From Eudorina sp. 2006-703-Eu-15 (lineage: Eukaryota; Chlorophyta; Chlorophyceae; Chlamydomonadales; Volvocaceae), in NCBI GenBank assembly GCA_003117195.1, contig BDSI01000126.1:248001-312000 (forward strand): 64,000 nt of DNA, written 5' to 3'. Below are positions 45,901 through 55,650 of this stretch, in pieces; position 1 is the stretch's first letter, and each line of letters starts with the position of its first letter. The notes beneath the pieces were generated by a model that saw only the letters and a program-made list of their open reading frames with translations, was not told where the DNA came from and searched no databases. The translations under genes were made by a program, and so were the position numbers.

Positions 45901-47143
45901 GACTGAATCATGTTGCTCGTGACGCCGTGTGTCGATTGGTCTGTCGGCACCCACCCACCCGCCCACCCACCGGCTCATCCCTGTATCCTCCCACCCCCAT
46001 CCACCCACCGGCTCATCCCTGTATCCTCCCACCCCCGCCCACCCACCGGCTCATCCCTGTATCCTCCCACCCCCATCCACCTACCGGCTCATCCCTGTAT
46101 CCTCCCACCCCCATCCACCTACCGGCTCATCCCTGAATCCTCCCACCCCCGCCCACCCACCGGCTCATCCCTGTATCCTCCCACCCCATCCACCTACCGG
46201 CTCATCCCTGTATCCTCCCACCCCCATCCACCCACCGGCTCATCCCTGTATCCTCCCACCCCCATCCACCCACCGGCTCATCCCTGTATCCTCCCACCCC
46301 GCTCACCCACCGGCTCATCCCTGTATCCTCCCACCCCCATCCACCCACCGGCTCATCCCTGTATCCTCCCACCCCCATCCACCTACCGGCTCATCCCTGA
46401 ATCCTCCCACCCCCGCCCACCCACCGGCTCATCCCTGTATCCTCCCACCCCATCCACCTACCGGCTCATCCCTGTATCCTCCCACCCCCATCCACCTACC
46501 GGCTCATCCCTGTATCCTCCCACCCCCATCCACCTACCGGCTCATCCCTGTATCCTCCCACCCCCATCCACCTACCGGCTCATCCCTGTATCCTCCCACC
46601 CCCATCCACCTACCGGCTCATCCCTGTATCCTCCCACCCCCATCCACTTACCGGCTCATCCCTGTATCCTCCCACCCCCGCCCACCCACCGGCTCATCCC
46701 TGTATCCTCCCACCCCCGCCCACCCACCGGCTCATGTCGCCCAGCCCCGCAGCCGTGCAGCTTGCACACGGGGGGCACCACCGCCAAAAGGATTATGCAG
46801 ACCACGATTCCCGCCAGTACCCATAGGGCGCAGTCCCGCTGCTTCGATTTCTGGCAACAGCAGCCGCAGCGGCAGCATCAGCAAGTCCGTCCTGGTAGCA
46901 ACGGGCAGGGCCCCAGCGCGTGACCGTGTGGTCGGGGATTCGAGAGCTTACCCATTCCGTCCAACCATGGTACAGTAAGCGCAGGTGTCCTGTGAGGGAC
47001 TGGTGCTGCTTCTGCTTGGGCGCATTGTTGCATGCTGTTGCTGTACTGCCATTATGGCCGTCAACTAACATGGGTTGCCCCGCAGCGGAGGGAGTAGCAT
47101 CCGTACCCTCCTCGTGGGCACCCGACCGCACCGGCTCAGACAT
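30059..47143 (-). CDS. Membrane-anchored subtilisin-like serine protease with PA14-like modules
   Basis: Twenty-one exons (coding order): 47143-46952, 46850-46728, 45373-45178, 44604-44350, 43740-43694, 43532-43454, 42966-42770, 42104-41894, 41544-41441, 41246-41004, 40390-40261, 39677-39529, 39035-38931, 38228-38128, 36745-36628, 36520-36481, 36412-36228, 35680-35429, 35076-34761, 34322-34201, 31108-30059; about 1404 residues. A 64-residue N-terminus precedes one hydrophobic span ([18 protein letters not shown], about 72-89), suggesting a type II anchor. The S8 tetrad is complete: Asp in AVIDTGCD (~265), His in [12 protein letters not shown] (~332), Asn in VAAAGNE (~435), Ser in SGTSMATP (~523). 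PA14-like parts include [19 protein letters not shown] and [19 protein letters not shown]. The last exon is Gly/Ala-rich with many NxS/T sites. Exon 15 borders are weakest; the exon 2-3 join is inferred. Volvocine sporangin/hatching enzymes are also subtilases, but orthology is not shown. Confidence 0.78.
32135..32287. repeat. (GGGGT)n pentanucleotide array
   Basis: About 30 copies of GGGGT with a short GGGGTC interruption at 32155-32178. It lies in the long last intron (31109-34200) of the subtilase gene. The transcribed RNA of that gene would carry the C-rich strand (ACCCC). Confidence 0.95.
33384..33439 (+). repeat. Dispersed repeat shared with 48699-48754
   Basis: CCACCCAGACAGACACCGAA then GCAAGCAGAGGCGCACAGCG is the near-perfect reverse complement of 48699-48754. 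One copy is in a subtilase intron and the other intergenic. Confidence 0.85.
33730..34030 (+). repeat. Dispersed ~260-bp element, copy B
   Basis: Begins in a GT microsatellite, then TTATTTAAGCAGGCAGAACA, GGCGCCCAATAGTTTGCCCG, CATTGCCCGACCCGTATAAT, GGCTGCGGTGTCGGAAGAAC, CTGCCTTGGCCACACAGACT, and ends CGATCCTCTCG before another GT microsatellite. Matches copy A (5570-5835) in opposite orientation; partial copies lie at 2652-2705 and 8170-8195. No coding capacity. Confidence 0.85.
36797..37617. repeat. (ACGCCC)n array with 36-nt or longer C run
   Basis: Starts as ACGTCC/ACGCCC, passes an uninterrupted run of C at about 36904-36942, then about 110 ACGCCC units with scattered ACGCC deletions. With the adjoining CCCT array it makes up nearly the whole 1382-bp intron 36746-38127 of the subtilase gene. 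The RNA strand is G-rich (GGGCGT). All long frames here are artefacts. Confidence 0.98.
37696..38105. repeat. (CCCT)n tetranucleotide array
   Basis: About 100 copies of CCCT with scattered CCT units, ending just before subtilase exon 14 (38128). The transcribed strand of the subtilase pre-mRNA would be GGGA/AGGG-rich immediately after the 5' splice site. Confidence 0.98.
40935..40980 (+). repeat. Intronic repeat family 1 copy beside subtilase exon 10
   Basis: CAGCAGCTAGCGCAGTTTGA then ATATGTCTACCAATTTCCCA. It lies 24 bp beyond the donor of subtilase exon 10, so relative to the gene it is reversed and sits at the 5' end of the intron. Confidence 0.85.
42245..42482. repeat. ~30-bp G-rich minisatellite
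   Basis: About 8 copies built from GGGTTCGGGGTGGGGAGGGA and GGGCGGGGAC. In the intron between subtilase exons 7 and 8; C-rich on the gene's sense strand and next to the acceptor side of exon 8. Confidence 0.93.
42712..42769. repeat. CCGTACCGTTCTG tandem cluster
   Basis: Three copies of TCTGCCGTACCGT followed by GCCGTACCGTACC abut the end of subtilase exon 7; on the minus strand the donor itself is part of it (AAG then GTACGGTACGG). Confidence 0.85.
44293..44335 (+). repeat. Intronic repeat family 1 copy beside subtilase exon 4
   Basis: CCCAGTATAAATATGTCTAC then CAACTTCCTATACCCCTCCC, ending 15 bp from the donor border of subtilase exon 4 (44350). Same side and orientation as the copies beside exons 3 and 10. 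Confidence 0.85.
45098..45177 (+). repeat. Intronic repeat family 1 copy beside subtilase exon 3
   Basis: GTCGCTCTGGCAGCAGCGCA then GTTTGAAAATGTCTACCAAC and a C run, ending at the donor border of exon 3 (45178). Third copy in the same gene with identical placement. Confidence 0.85.
45971..46735. repeat. 38-bp minisatellite, about 20 copies, carrying a 5' splice-site core
   Basis: Plus-strand unit contains CGGCTCATCCCTGTATCCTC and CACCCCCATCCAC; unit starts at 45971, 46009, 46047 show the 38-bp period, with some 37-bp units. On the minus strand every unit begins GAGCCG then GTGGGT or GTAGGT (one GTAAGT), the same junction as the end of subtilase exon 2 at 46728. The array therefore starts in the exon border and fills half of intron 2. 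Confidence 0.95.
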
Positions 47144-49230
47144 CTATACCGGGCTTAAATTCCGCGGAATTATCATTACTCCTGTGCTGACTTTGGCATA
47201 CGGCAACTTTGCCCGCAAACCCTGGCGAGGTAGGTATACAATTTATCCTTGCCTAACAAAAGTTGGCGTCTATGTCCTGACCTGTAATTTGCAATTTAAG
47301 TTGGAAGTGATAAGGGACATCAATTCGGTGTTAATTGACGAACTGAGACAAAGCGAGCAACAGGACCGTTCAGAAGTATGAAGGCATGAGGACATAAAGA
47401 AATACAGGCAATACGAAAGGAGACTTAAAAAGAGTAATCGTCAATACCGACAGGGAACCGGTACGATGTGCGTTGGTTGAAGACGTTGCATGACTATTAC
47501 GTATGTGCAATGCTTGCTGTACTACCATGCATAAGCTCGCATCGCTCATCAATCTAATTTTTTTAAGGAAAAGTTTGGGCACAGGGATTGTGTCTCGAAG
47601 GCGCAGTGCCGACAGTGCCCGCTCATCAGGACGTGCTTGGACAGGCCACGATGCGATGGCAGCCGCTGCTATGTCATGCCAGGGTCTCTAGTTACGATGG
47701 TCTAAAATATGATTGGTTTGCGCCTTACTAAACAGGTCTGGTGCTGTCAGTTGTCAGTCCGTGTCAGTCCACCCTCAGATACACACCCTGCGCCTCGCAC
47801 GCCGCCACGAAACCTCGAGCGCAGCTTGCGACATTGAAATATGAATTGCACAGGAACGGCGCCGTCGGTCAGCAGGCGTGGGGCATGGTCCAGGGAAGGC
47901 ATCAGGCAGATGCATTTCCCCTGAGGGTAGCGCTTGGTCGCCAGCCCCTGCCAGCCCGGGGGGAGGGCCACCGTGTTGCGTACCGTAGCTGGTGCGGACC
48001 GGGGGGTGGAATGGCGGGCGCCCGATAAGGCGTGCATCAGTGGATGGTTTACGCCGGCATCCACAGCTACATCCAACGATCCAAGCAAGGGAACAAGCGC
48101 TGAACTGGTCGATGGGGTAGCGGAAAATACGGTAGGTCAAGAAATAGCTGGCAAGGGGAATTCGTTGGGCTGGGTCCTGGGTGAGAGGGGGGGCAGGCGG
48201 TGCTAGGGGGGTAGGACAGCCCCACCGCTGTCGTTGCCCTGTTAGGCAACCCCGGCGAGGGATGGGTTGTACGCAACCAGGCACGACGTCTCAGCATCAC
48301 CAACACCCAGAATCCCATCCAGCGCCGCATGGGGGGAGGGCCAAAACAAATTGACCCACGGGCGCAATGGGTCCACTGTAACAGCATTAATACAATACTA
48401 TCTAACAAGTCGGGCAGTTATGATCCTACGACCCTCAGCACACAACCGACCCGTGCAGTTACGACGGCCTGCACAGCATGTACGCTGTCGGGGTCCGCTG
48501 TAACGTTAATTCATGTACGCGTACGACTGCACGCGTGCACGGACCCCATACAGCTGTACAGCTGTACGGTCATCGCAACAGGACGACTGCATGGCTAGTA
48601 CTCCAGGTGCGTCCGAGGCCGCACCTCGCTCCGTGTCCTCACACAACACGTGATGCAGCCGCGGTATGCCCGACTCAGCAGCAACGTCCCGATCCCTTTT
48701 GTAGTGTTGCCCCGCTGTGCGCCACTGCTTGCTTCGGTGTCTGTCTGGGTGGGGTCATGGCCCGATATGTTTTTTATTCGCGGCGATGAGGTGTGGAGGT
48801 GTCTTGCCGCCTTGTCGGTGGGGCCTGCTGGGGCTTGCCCTGGCATACACCGTTGATCCCTTTTGGGGTCCGCTGTAACGTTCATTCATACATTCATTCA
48901 TTCATTCATTCACTCATCCGGACTTGCTTTGCGCTGCAGTCCTTTGCAGCGTCGCGGGAAGCAGGGCTGGGGCGCGGCCCCGGTGCGCCGTGCGCTTCCC
49001 TGGGCCCTCCAAGAACCGCAGAGGAGCTTGCAGCGCTTGCAGCCACGGCGAGACGGCGTTGCATGCTGTGTCCGCCTGCACGCCGCCAAGGAGTGCCCCG
49101 GCGCAGCCACAGGCCACCGACCCGTCAACTACCTGAAGCCTGATGGCTATACGTGGGACCGTCAGGGAAAGGTCACGCGTGGTCACGAACCAACGATCAG
49201 TGGGTTGTACAGTTGTACGTTCACGTACCT
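47144..49230. other. Upstream region of subtilase gene and intergenic sequence
   Basis: 47150-47560 is AT-rich for this genome and directly upstream of the subtilase start, so probably promoter and 5' leader; TAG is in frame right before that ATG. 48480-48580 holds self-complementary words (GTACGCGTAC, ACGCGTGCACG, CAGCTGTACAGCTGTA). 48880-48910 is a CATT microsatellite. A frame ending near 49240 encodes VNYLKPDGYTWDRQGKVTRG but I do not recognise it; it may be an old transposon fragment. Confidence 0.45.
48699..48880 (-). repeat. Two adjacent dispersed-repeat segments
   Basis: 48699-48754 is the reverse complement of 33384-33439. 48801-48880 (GTCTTGCCGCCTTGTCGGTG, CACCGTTGATCCCTTTTGG, GGTCCGCTGTAACG) is the reverse complement of 62066-62145 in the WLM-protease intron. 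The CACCGTTGATCCCTTT word also occurs at 4367-4383. Confidence 0.8.
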
Positions 49231-49243
49231 AGGACAGGCCTGA
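49231..49243 (+). repeat. Target-site duplication, left copy
   Basis: AGGACAGGCCTGA, identical to 50108-50120. The two copies bracket the LINE fragment exactly. Confidence 0.88.
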
Positions 49244-49985
49244 GCGGCTAGTCAAACAGCCAAATTCGCTTGCCAGGGCTGTGCTTGAGGAGGACATTAA
49301 GGCATGGCTGGAGTCGGACCATATGACTAACGAGCATGAATACTTTTGGGCGGGGAAGGTACTTCGGATCTTCGAAACCCTGGGGTTCGATTATAAGGCG
49401 CATGTGGAGGAGGCGCTCGGTGCGGAGGCCAAGGCAAAGGCCATTGTCGCGCTAGATATCCCTTTTGGAGACTTGCTCTTAGAATTTCGGCGCAGACTGC
49501 TCTGCGATTGGTCTGCTGATTGCCTGGATCAGGATCCCAGGGGCTTCCCTGAGTACACCGATAGGGCTGGAGTGCAGGGGCCGGGCGTGACAGCATGTCG
49601 GTACCTGAACTGGATGGGCCTTGCGTACACACCGATCGATCACAAGCGAAAGCTGGAGCATATGACGTCTGATATGCCGAGAAAGCATCACACGGCGCTA
49701 ATGCGATTCCGGCTTGGCCGTTGGGATCTGGAGGTATCGCGGTTAGCACGGGGGCCCGGGCGCACGCCGCGCAGTACACGGACGTGCCGGGTTTGCAATA
49801 GTGGAGCGGTAGAGGACGAGCTACACGTGCTAATTGAATGTCCGGTCTACGAACCGCTACGTCGAGCGGTGGATCTCCCTGATGACTCGGATATGTTCGG
49901 AATCATGTTTTTGTTTGACCAGTGCAAGCTTGGTCATTTCTTATATCAAGTGCAGAAGTTGCGGAAGGAAAAGCTGCAGAGATGA
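49244..49985 (+). pseudogene. Truncated LINE ORF2 C-terminus with zinc-knuckle-like motif
   Basis: The open frame begins inside the element without a start codon (ERLVKQPNSLARAVLEEDIK) and ends at TGA 49983-49985, about 246 residues. Near the end TCRVCNSGAVEDELHVLIEC plus PVYEPLR is the CxxC...HxxxxC motif found after the reverse transcriptase in many LINE ORF2 proteins, preceded by a helical domain (LMRFRLGRWDLEV). The endonuclease and reverse transcriptase core are missing, so it cannot act alone. No disabling mutation in the remaining part. Confidence 0.82.
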
Positions 49986-50107
49986 GAGACTCAGCTACCT
50001 TTTGTTCTTTTGATCTTTTGTGCGCCCTTTGACGGATGACCGTTGTGGGGGAACACATGTTTATAGCCGTAAGGCCTGTACAACATGTAACAACCAACCA
50101 ACCAACC
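49244..50107 (+). mobile_element. 5'-truncated LINE (non-LTR retrotransposon) 3' end
   Basis: An 864-bp insertion flanked by a 13-bp direct repeat. It holds the C-terminal part of a LINE ORF, a short 3' UTR, and a tail of CAAC repeats (about 50091-50107), in the order expected for target-primed reverse transcription. The perfect duplication and open frame suggest a recent insertion. Clade not assigned. Confidence 0.85.
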
Positions 50108-50120
50108 AGGACAGGCCTGA
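50108..50120 (+). repeat. Target-site duplication, right copy
   Basis: AGGACAGGCCTGA directly after the CAAC tail, identical to 49231-49243. Confidence 0.88.
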
Positions 50121-50658
50121 AATTCCTGGCATGCCGGAAGTTGGGCCATTTCGTTTACTGTTGAGAAGATGTATTGGTCTACGTGAGGATAATCTAAAGG
50201 ACAGGATGTGCTACCGCTTGTTAATTCGCTTCAACCCAGGCACTCGTGATTGCCGCCGACATGATTGTGCGTAATTAGTCGCCCATATGATAGTCTGTCG
50301 TAACTGCTAGAGTTTAAAACGCTATTCTGGCGTTGTATCGCTCTCGGACATACCACAACGAACTCCAACGGTGGTGGCGTGGTGCGACAGGCCACAGACG
50401 CTACGCCGCAAGCAGTTGCAAGGTAATGGTTGTTGCTGCAAGAGGCGTCAGACAGGCGTCACGCTGTCATCTTGCACGGGGAAGCTGGAGCTGTTTTAAG
50501 CTGTGTTTGGCACAGAACGACTTGCACGGCTCTGCCTCGCTCACTAGACAAGTTTAATTCAGAACTTTGACTTTTATCTTGGTCTCCGAAAGAGTGCGCA
50601 TGGTTGTTCACAAAACCCTGTTACATATCAGAGCCTGCAGTCACAGTTATTAGTCAAT
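50121..50658. other. Upstream region of the acyl-CoA thioesterase gene
   Basis: No gene recognised. AT-richer than the coding regions and repeat-poor, so likely promoter and 5' leader of the gene that begins at 50659. Confidence 0.4.
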
Positions 50659-53600
50659 ATGTTCACAAGATTGCCAACATCAATATGCAGACGCCTCGTC
50701 AGGATGCTTAGCTCGCTCCGATTGGAAGAGCCTCGGGCGCTGAAGGAGGCCCTGCTTGACGAAGCGCGATGGGCACTGCCCTTCTCCGCGGAAGTGGGGG
50801 AGCACCGCCGAGGAGGCCGTGGGCTGTTTGTTAGATTCAAGGCAGGTCCCTCCTCTTCTCAAACGCTTGTCCTTTGCGCTGCGAGCGCCATTCCCGGCAC
50901 TGCTGCCTGACATGTTTGACTTTGCGCCCCGCAGCCCCGCCCCGATGATCCAGCGGGCCCATCCAGCCCCAGTCCCCTCGACTGGAATCTGAGATCCCGT
51001 CTCGCCGGCGGCCCCCTCAACAGCCTAACCAGCGCTGCGGTCCGGGCAGCCATGGCCGCAACGCCATTGAACCGCCCCGCCGACGACCTCCCTCCCGGCA
51101 GCAGTCCAGCGGAGGCCGCCACTGCCGCCGCTGCAGCAGGAGGGTTCCCCCGACCCACATCAGCATCCGCACCCGCACCCGCACCCGACCCCGCGACCGG
51201 GCGATCCGCCCGCGCCCCCAGCGACAGCTACCTGGAGCTCATCTTCCCCTTCAACACCAGTCCGAAGCTGCGGGAGCAGTACCAGCGCTTCACTTCGGAC
51301 CGCACGCGTTTCGGACTGCTGCTCGAGGACCTGGACACTCTGGCGGGTGCGAGGGTGGAAGGCAGAGAGAGGCCGGAGGGGAGGGCAAAGCGGCATTGGC
51401 GGGACGGGGTGGGGGTTACGGAGCCGGCTGGGTGGGCCACGTTCCACTTTCGTTGTTGGGACTGATGAAGGTCTGGAGATGCGCAGGTGACACCGCCACG
51501 GTCGCCTGGGGAGGAAGGCGTCACATGGCCTTAATCATAGCTTGATCTGACCTGTCCTGAATACACTTAACTGGGAATCTGCGTCCCGGGGTGTTTCTTG
51601 GGGATCCTGAATTTCGGATCCTTTTCGGGTCCAACCTGCGAATTTCAAAACCCCTTCGGATCCAAACCCAACCCAACGCGACTCAGCTCTGGGTTCTCGT
51701 TCCGGGCCCGGCCCCACCTGCGGCGACCTGCAGGCGACATCGCCGCCCGGCACGCGGGCGTGAGCGACCGGGTGCTACTGACCGCCTCCATCGACCGCAT
51801 CTCCCGCATGATGACGGACGACCCGGCGGTGGGGGACGTCACCCTGGCCAGCAACCTCCGGATGGCGGGCCAGGCACGTGGACTGTGTGTGTTTAGATAA
51901 GAGACCCGCCCGACCCAAACCAAGCACTGTGTGTGTTTGATGAGTCAGACCCACCCAGAACCGCCCAGGCCCGGTTACTTGCCCGTGGAGTGTGTGCGGC
52001 AGGGCAGCACAGGGGCTCTGTGGCCCGGCCAGGGCAGTGGAAGGGGTTATGAAGGGGAGGGGGAGGGGAAGTGCCCCGAGGGGGAGGGGGAGGGGAGGGG
52101 AGGGGAGGGCCGCATCTGCCGGAATGACGGAAGGCTCCCGGGGCGGTGCTGTCCCGCGGCGGCGCTGGATTGGGTTCTTCGTGTTGCAGTACCTGCTGCC
52201 GTACGTGCCGTACCTCTCTAATGCCCCTGCCAAGCGTGCTCGTCGGTGGTGAATTGTGCTTTCAGGGGCGATACCGGGCAACTTGCAGTGCCATCATGCC
52301 CCTCTCCAACCGGGTTTACTGTTCACTTTACCCCCCAGCCGGCCCCTCTCCTTCCCCCGGGGGCATGGAAGTTGGGAGACTGATGTTGCCAAGGAAAGTC
52401 CGCTGCTTATCCTGGCTCGTATTCGCGCTTCCATCCCTTCCCCCCAATTTCCTGTACCCCTTCCCCCTTTCTTCTGTCTCTAGAGCGGGAAAATCACAAC
52501 CTCGTCGCATAGCTCGATGCCCTCCTCCCGCACCCTTTCCTCCCGACCTCCCTCGATCTCTTGTCGCCCGTCCGCTATGTTATGCCAGCATCTGGTGTGA
52601 CGCCAAACCCTAGACGCGATTGCGATGACGTCATGTATGCGGCATGACGCGGCGGAAGACGCCCTAACGTGGCCTGTGCTGACGTGGCGTGTGCTGCTGC
52701 CTGGCGGTGGGCCAGGTGGTGTGGGCGGGCCGCAGCAGCATGGAGGTGATGATCGAGCTGTCCCACCAGCCGCCCGGCTCGCACCCCGCCGACTGGAAGT
52801 TCATCGGCGTGGCCTTCTTCGTGCTGGTGGCCAGGACGCTGGACCGCACCGCGGCGGCGGACGTCCCGCCGCTGGTGCCGCAGACGCAGCGCGAGAGGGA
52901 GCTGTTCGAGCAGGGCAAGGTGCCGCCGCCATGTTGGAAGGGGGAGGGGGGCAGGAGGTGCTGCCCAAATCGGTGACTTGTTGCGGTTTCGCTGCCCTGT
53001 TTGACAGTGTTGACACTAAGGGGGGCGAGGGCGTGGGGACTAGGGAGGGGAGGGGCAGGGTGAGGAGTGGGGTAGCGCGAGGGGCAGGCTTCGAGGAGAG
53101 GAGGAAAGTGCGCTGCGCTGAGGGCTGGGTGAGGTCGGGTTGAACGCAGGGCGTTGGGCTCTCGGGTTCGGGATTTCGTTCTCTGGATCGATTGGATGAG
53201 GGCTAGGATGGGATGGGAAGGATGGGGCTGGGGTTAAATTGAAAAAAGAAATAAACACGGGGGCAGGGCTGTTGAGAGTTGCCAACGGTTGGCCTGTCTT
53301 TTCCTGCTTCCGGACTGGGCGCCAGGGCTTGGCTCCTAGGCGGTGTCCTCCAGGGTTCTGTCGGTGGGTTCCCCTGCAGTCTTGTACAGCACCGCCATCC
53401 CCGTCGCCACTCCCCCGCATCTCCTCCCCACCCCACCCCCCACACACACTCAGCTTCTTTTCACACACACTTTCACAATCATTTGCAGGCTGAAATGGAA
53501 AGTATGTCGGTAGCTGATTTGGGTCGGGCGGGTCACCCCCTGGCCTGTTTTTTGGGTTTAATTCTTTTCTCAATTCTCACCCCTGGCGATACGCACTCGC

Positions 53601-55650
53601 ACTCGCAGGTTCACATGCAGCAGCGGCAGCAGCGCCGCGACGCGCACCTGGACCGTCGGCCGCCCACCGCGGAGGAGGTGGCGCTGGTGCACGACCTGAT
53701 CCGGCAGCAGCTGGCGCACCGGGGCTCGGCGCACCACCACCACCACCAGCAGGAGACGGTGCCCATGCACCGGACCGTGCTGCAGAGCTGCTGCCTCATG
53801 CACAGGTGCGACGACGACGATGACGACGGCGTTGCCGGGTGCCCCGGGGTCTGTGAGGGGCTGCGGCCCCCTCCCGCCGACCCTGGGCCCTGGGCCTCTG
53901 ACGCCAAACATCCCCCCGCTCCCCACACAACCCTCCCCTTTTTGTCAATAAAGACAGCGAAACCGCAATCGGGCAACAAACCCACACAACCCTAAACCCC
54001 TCCCCCCACACACAACCCTAAACCCCTCCACACACACACAACCCTCGCAGCCAGGACCGCAACGTGTTCGACGTCATCTTCGGAGGTCACCTGCTCAGAC
54101 TGGCCTACGAACACGCCTTCTCCACCGCTGCGCTGCACGCGGGTGAGGGCTGTAGGGGTCCCGGGGGGGATGAGTTGTGTTAAAATAAACCGAGAGACAC
54201 GACTTGCGAGGACTCTAATTGCGCACGCGGACGAGTTGTGTGTGTTGGGCGGGGGGGGATGAGGTGGGGTGGGGTAAGGTGGGGAGCCCGCCCGACCCCC
54301 ACGTCAACGTGCCTCCCTCCCTCACCTTCCCCTCCCTCCCTGGGTTTGGGTTCTTCGTTTTTCACCTCCGCCTCCGCCCAACTCCAGCGCGCTCCGGATC
54401 CCCGCCGGGTCCCTGGCCCCGGCCCCCGGGGGCCAGCGCAGCTTGAATGTGTCCATCCCGAAGTTTGAAAATGTCTACCAATTTCCTATACCCCTTTCCT
54501 ACACTCCCCCCTCCCTCCCTCCTCCCCCCCCCCCCCCCCCCCCTCCCTCCCCCCCCCCCCCCCCCCCCTCCCTCCCTCCTCCCCGCCCCCCCGCCCCCCT
54601 CCCCCCCTCCCTCCCTCCTCCCCGCCCCCCTCCCCCCCTCCCTCCCTCCTCCCCGCCCCCCTCCCTCCCTCCTCCCCGCCCCCTCGCCCCCCCTCCCCCC
54701 CTCCCTCCCTCCTCCCCGCCCCCAGGTGAGTACTGCGACCCGGTGTCCATGGACGATGTGGCCTTCCTGATGCCGGTGCCCATCGGCACCCTGCTGCGGC
54801 TGACCGGCAAGGTGGTGTACGCGGAGGGGCCAGTGGTGCGGGTGCACGTCCGGGCCACCAAGCTGGAGCCGGGGGCGCCCGAGCAGAGCGTCGTCACAAA
54901 CGTGTTCAGGTGGCCGGGGGAGAAGGAGGGCAGGGGAGAGAGGGGCACGGGGCACGGGGCGGCGCGGGGGGGGGTGCCGCCCGGTGGGGTCAACGGGGGG
55001 CATGTGGCTCGTCGGGCGCGGGTGGGTGCCGTCCGACTGCGTGCCGCGGGTAACGTTACCCTGGTTGATTTGAGTGTTGTTTGTGTGTGTGGTGGGGGGG
55101 GGGTAAAAGGAAACAGCGGGGGTGGAGGTGGTGTGCGGGGGGGAGATCACCGAGCGGTCACAGCCCATTCGGTGACTTTTTGTGGTTTCGCTGTCTTTAT
55201 TGACAGAAAGGAGGCCACCGAGCGGTTGGGGTTAAATTGAAAAAAGAAATAAACCCGAAGGACGAACCCAGGCACACCCAATACAACTCAGCGGTTGGGG
55301 GACAGGCTCGGACAGGCAGCAAAGCCGCCGGGACGTCCATCGGCAGCCCGGCCCATGCACCGGCCCACTAATCCGCCCACTGTCTGACCCCCACCCACTC
55401 ACCCTCCCACCCGGGACTCCCACCCTCCCACCCACCCGCGCCCTTTTCCCGTGGGGTGGGGTGCAGCTTCGCGTTCCGGTGTCCGAGCGGTCCGGTCCGG
55501 CGAGTGATCCCGGAGACCATGGTGGAGGCCATGGAGTACGTCACCGGGCACCGACAGAACGCCTGCGACGAGTCCAGCCAGACGGTGCTGGCGGCGGCGG
55601 CCTCGGCGGCCTCGGCGGCGCAGATGGCGCAGATGGCGGCGCGGCTGTAG
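50659..55650 (+). CDS. ACOT9: ACOT9-like acyl-CoA thioesterase, probably mitochondrial
   Basis: Eight exons, about 515 residues: 50659-50793, 50935-51346, 51734-51873, 52716-52919, 53609-53805, 54051-54142, 54726-54909, 55467-55650. The family hydrolyses fatty acyl-CoA to free acid and CoA with two hot-dog domains. First domain: SYLELIFPFNTSPKLREQYQ, RTRFGLLLEDLDTLAG, RMAGQVVWAGRSSMEVMIEL. Second: DRNVFDVIFGGHLLRLAYEH, FSTAALHAGEYCDPVSMDDV, TNVFSFAFRCP. The basic start MFTRLPTSICRRLVRMLSSL looks like a mitochondrial presequence. An Ala/Pro-rich linker (about 75-120) and a five-His tract (~335) are lineage extras. Exon 3 ends CAG before GCACGT, so intron 3 is GC-AG; the protein match fixes this border. 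The exon 1 donor is uncertain: GTGGGG after 50793 is used here, but AAG before GCAGGT near 50844 is a second phase-0 option. Confidence 0.87.
51874..52715 (+). other. GC-AG intron
   Basis: Exon 3 of the thioesterase gene ends CTCCGGATGGCGGGCCAG and exon 4 begins GTGGTGTGGGCG; animal ACOT9 proteins run through this point without a gap, so the intron must start GCACGT. No GT donor gives a phase-0 join here. It contains GGGGAG runs and several short dispersed repeats, including TTTAGATAAGAGACCCGCC at 51892-51910. Confidence 0.75.
53940..53990 (+). repeat. Dispersed repeat family 3 copy
   Basis: TTTGTCAATAAAGACAGCGA then AACCGCAATCGGGCAACAAA, before thioesterase exon 6. The 41727-41765 copy in the subtilase gene extends the match through GAAACCGCAATATGGCAACA. 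Confidence 0.85.
54437..54725 (+). repeat. Family 1 repeat plus polypyrimidine tract before thioesterase exon 7
   Basis: GCGCAGCTTGAATGTGTCC, then GTTTGAAAATGTCTACCAAT and TTCCTATACCCC, followed by about 220 nt of almost pure C/T with CCTCCCT units up to the acceptor at 54725. The frame fragment of the family appears twice in a row (TTGAATGTGTCC, TTGAAAATGTCTACC). Confidence 0.88.
55160..55290 (+). repeat. Joined copies of repeat families 3 (reverse) and 2
   Basis: ATTCGGTGACTTTTTGTGG, CGCTGTCTTTATTGACAGAA (family 3 reversed), then AAAAAAGAAATAAACCCGAA and GGACGAACCCAGGCACACCC (family 2). In the last intron of the thioesterase gene. The most complete junction of the two families seen here. 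Confidence 0.85.

Noticed and set aside
45467..46032. Extra subtilase exon between exons 2 and 3
   Set aside because: Minus-strand frames here lack conserved content, and exons 2 and 3 join in phase 0 without them. A small missed exon cannot be excluded.
45910..46978. Open frames with repeats of [10 protein letters not shown] or [13 protein letters not shown]
   Set aside because: Plus-strand reading of the 38-bp minisatellite in subtilase intron 2; no other support.
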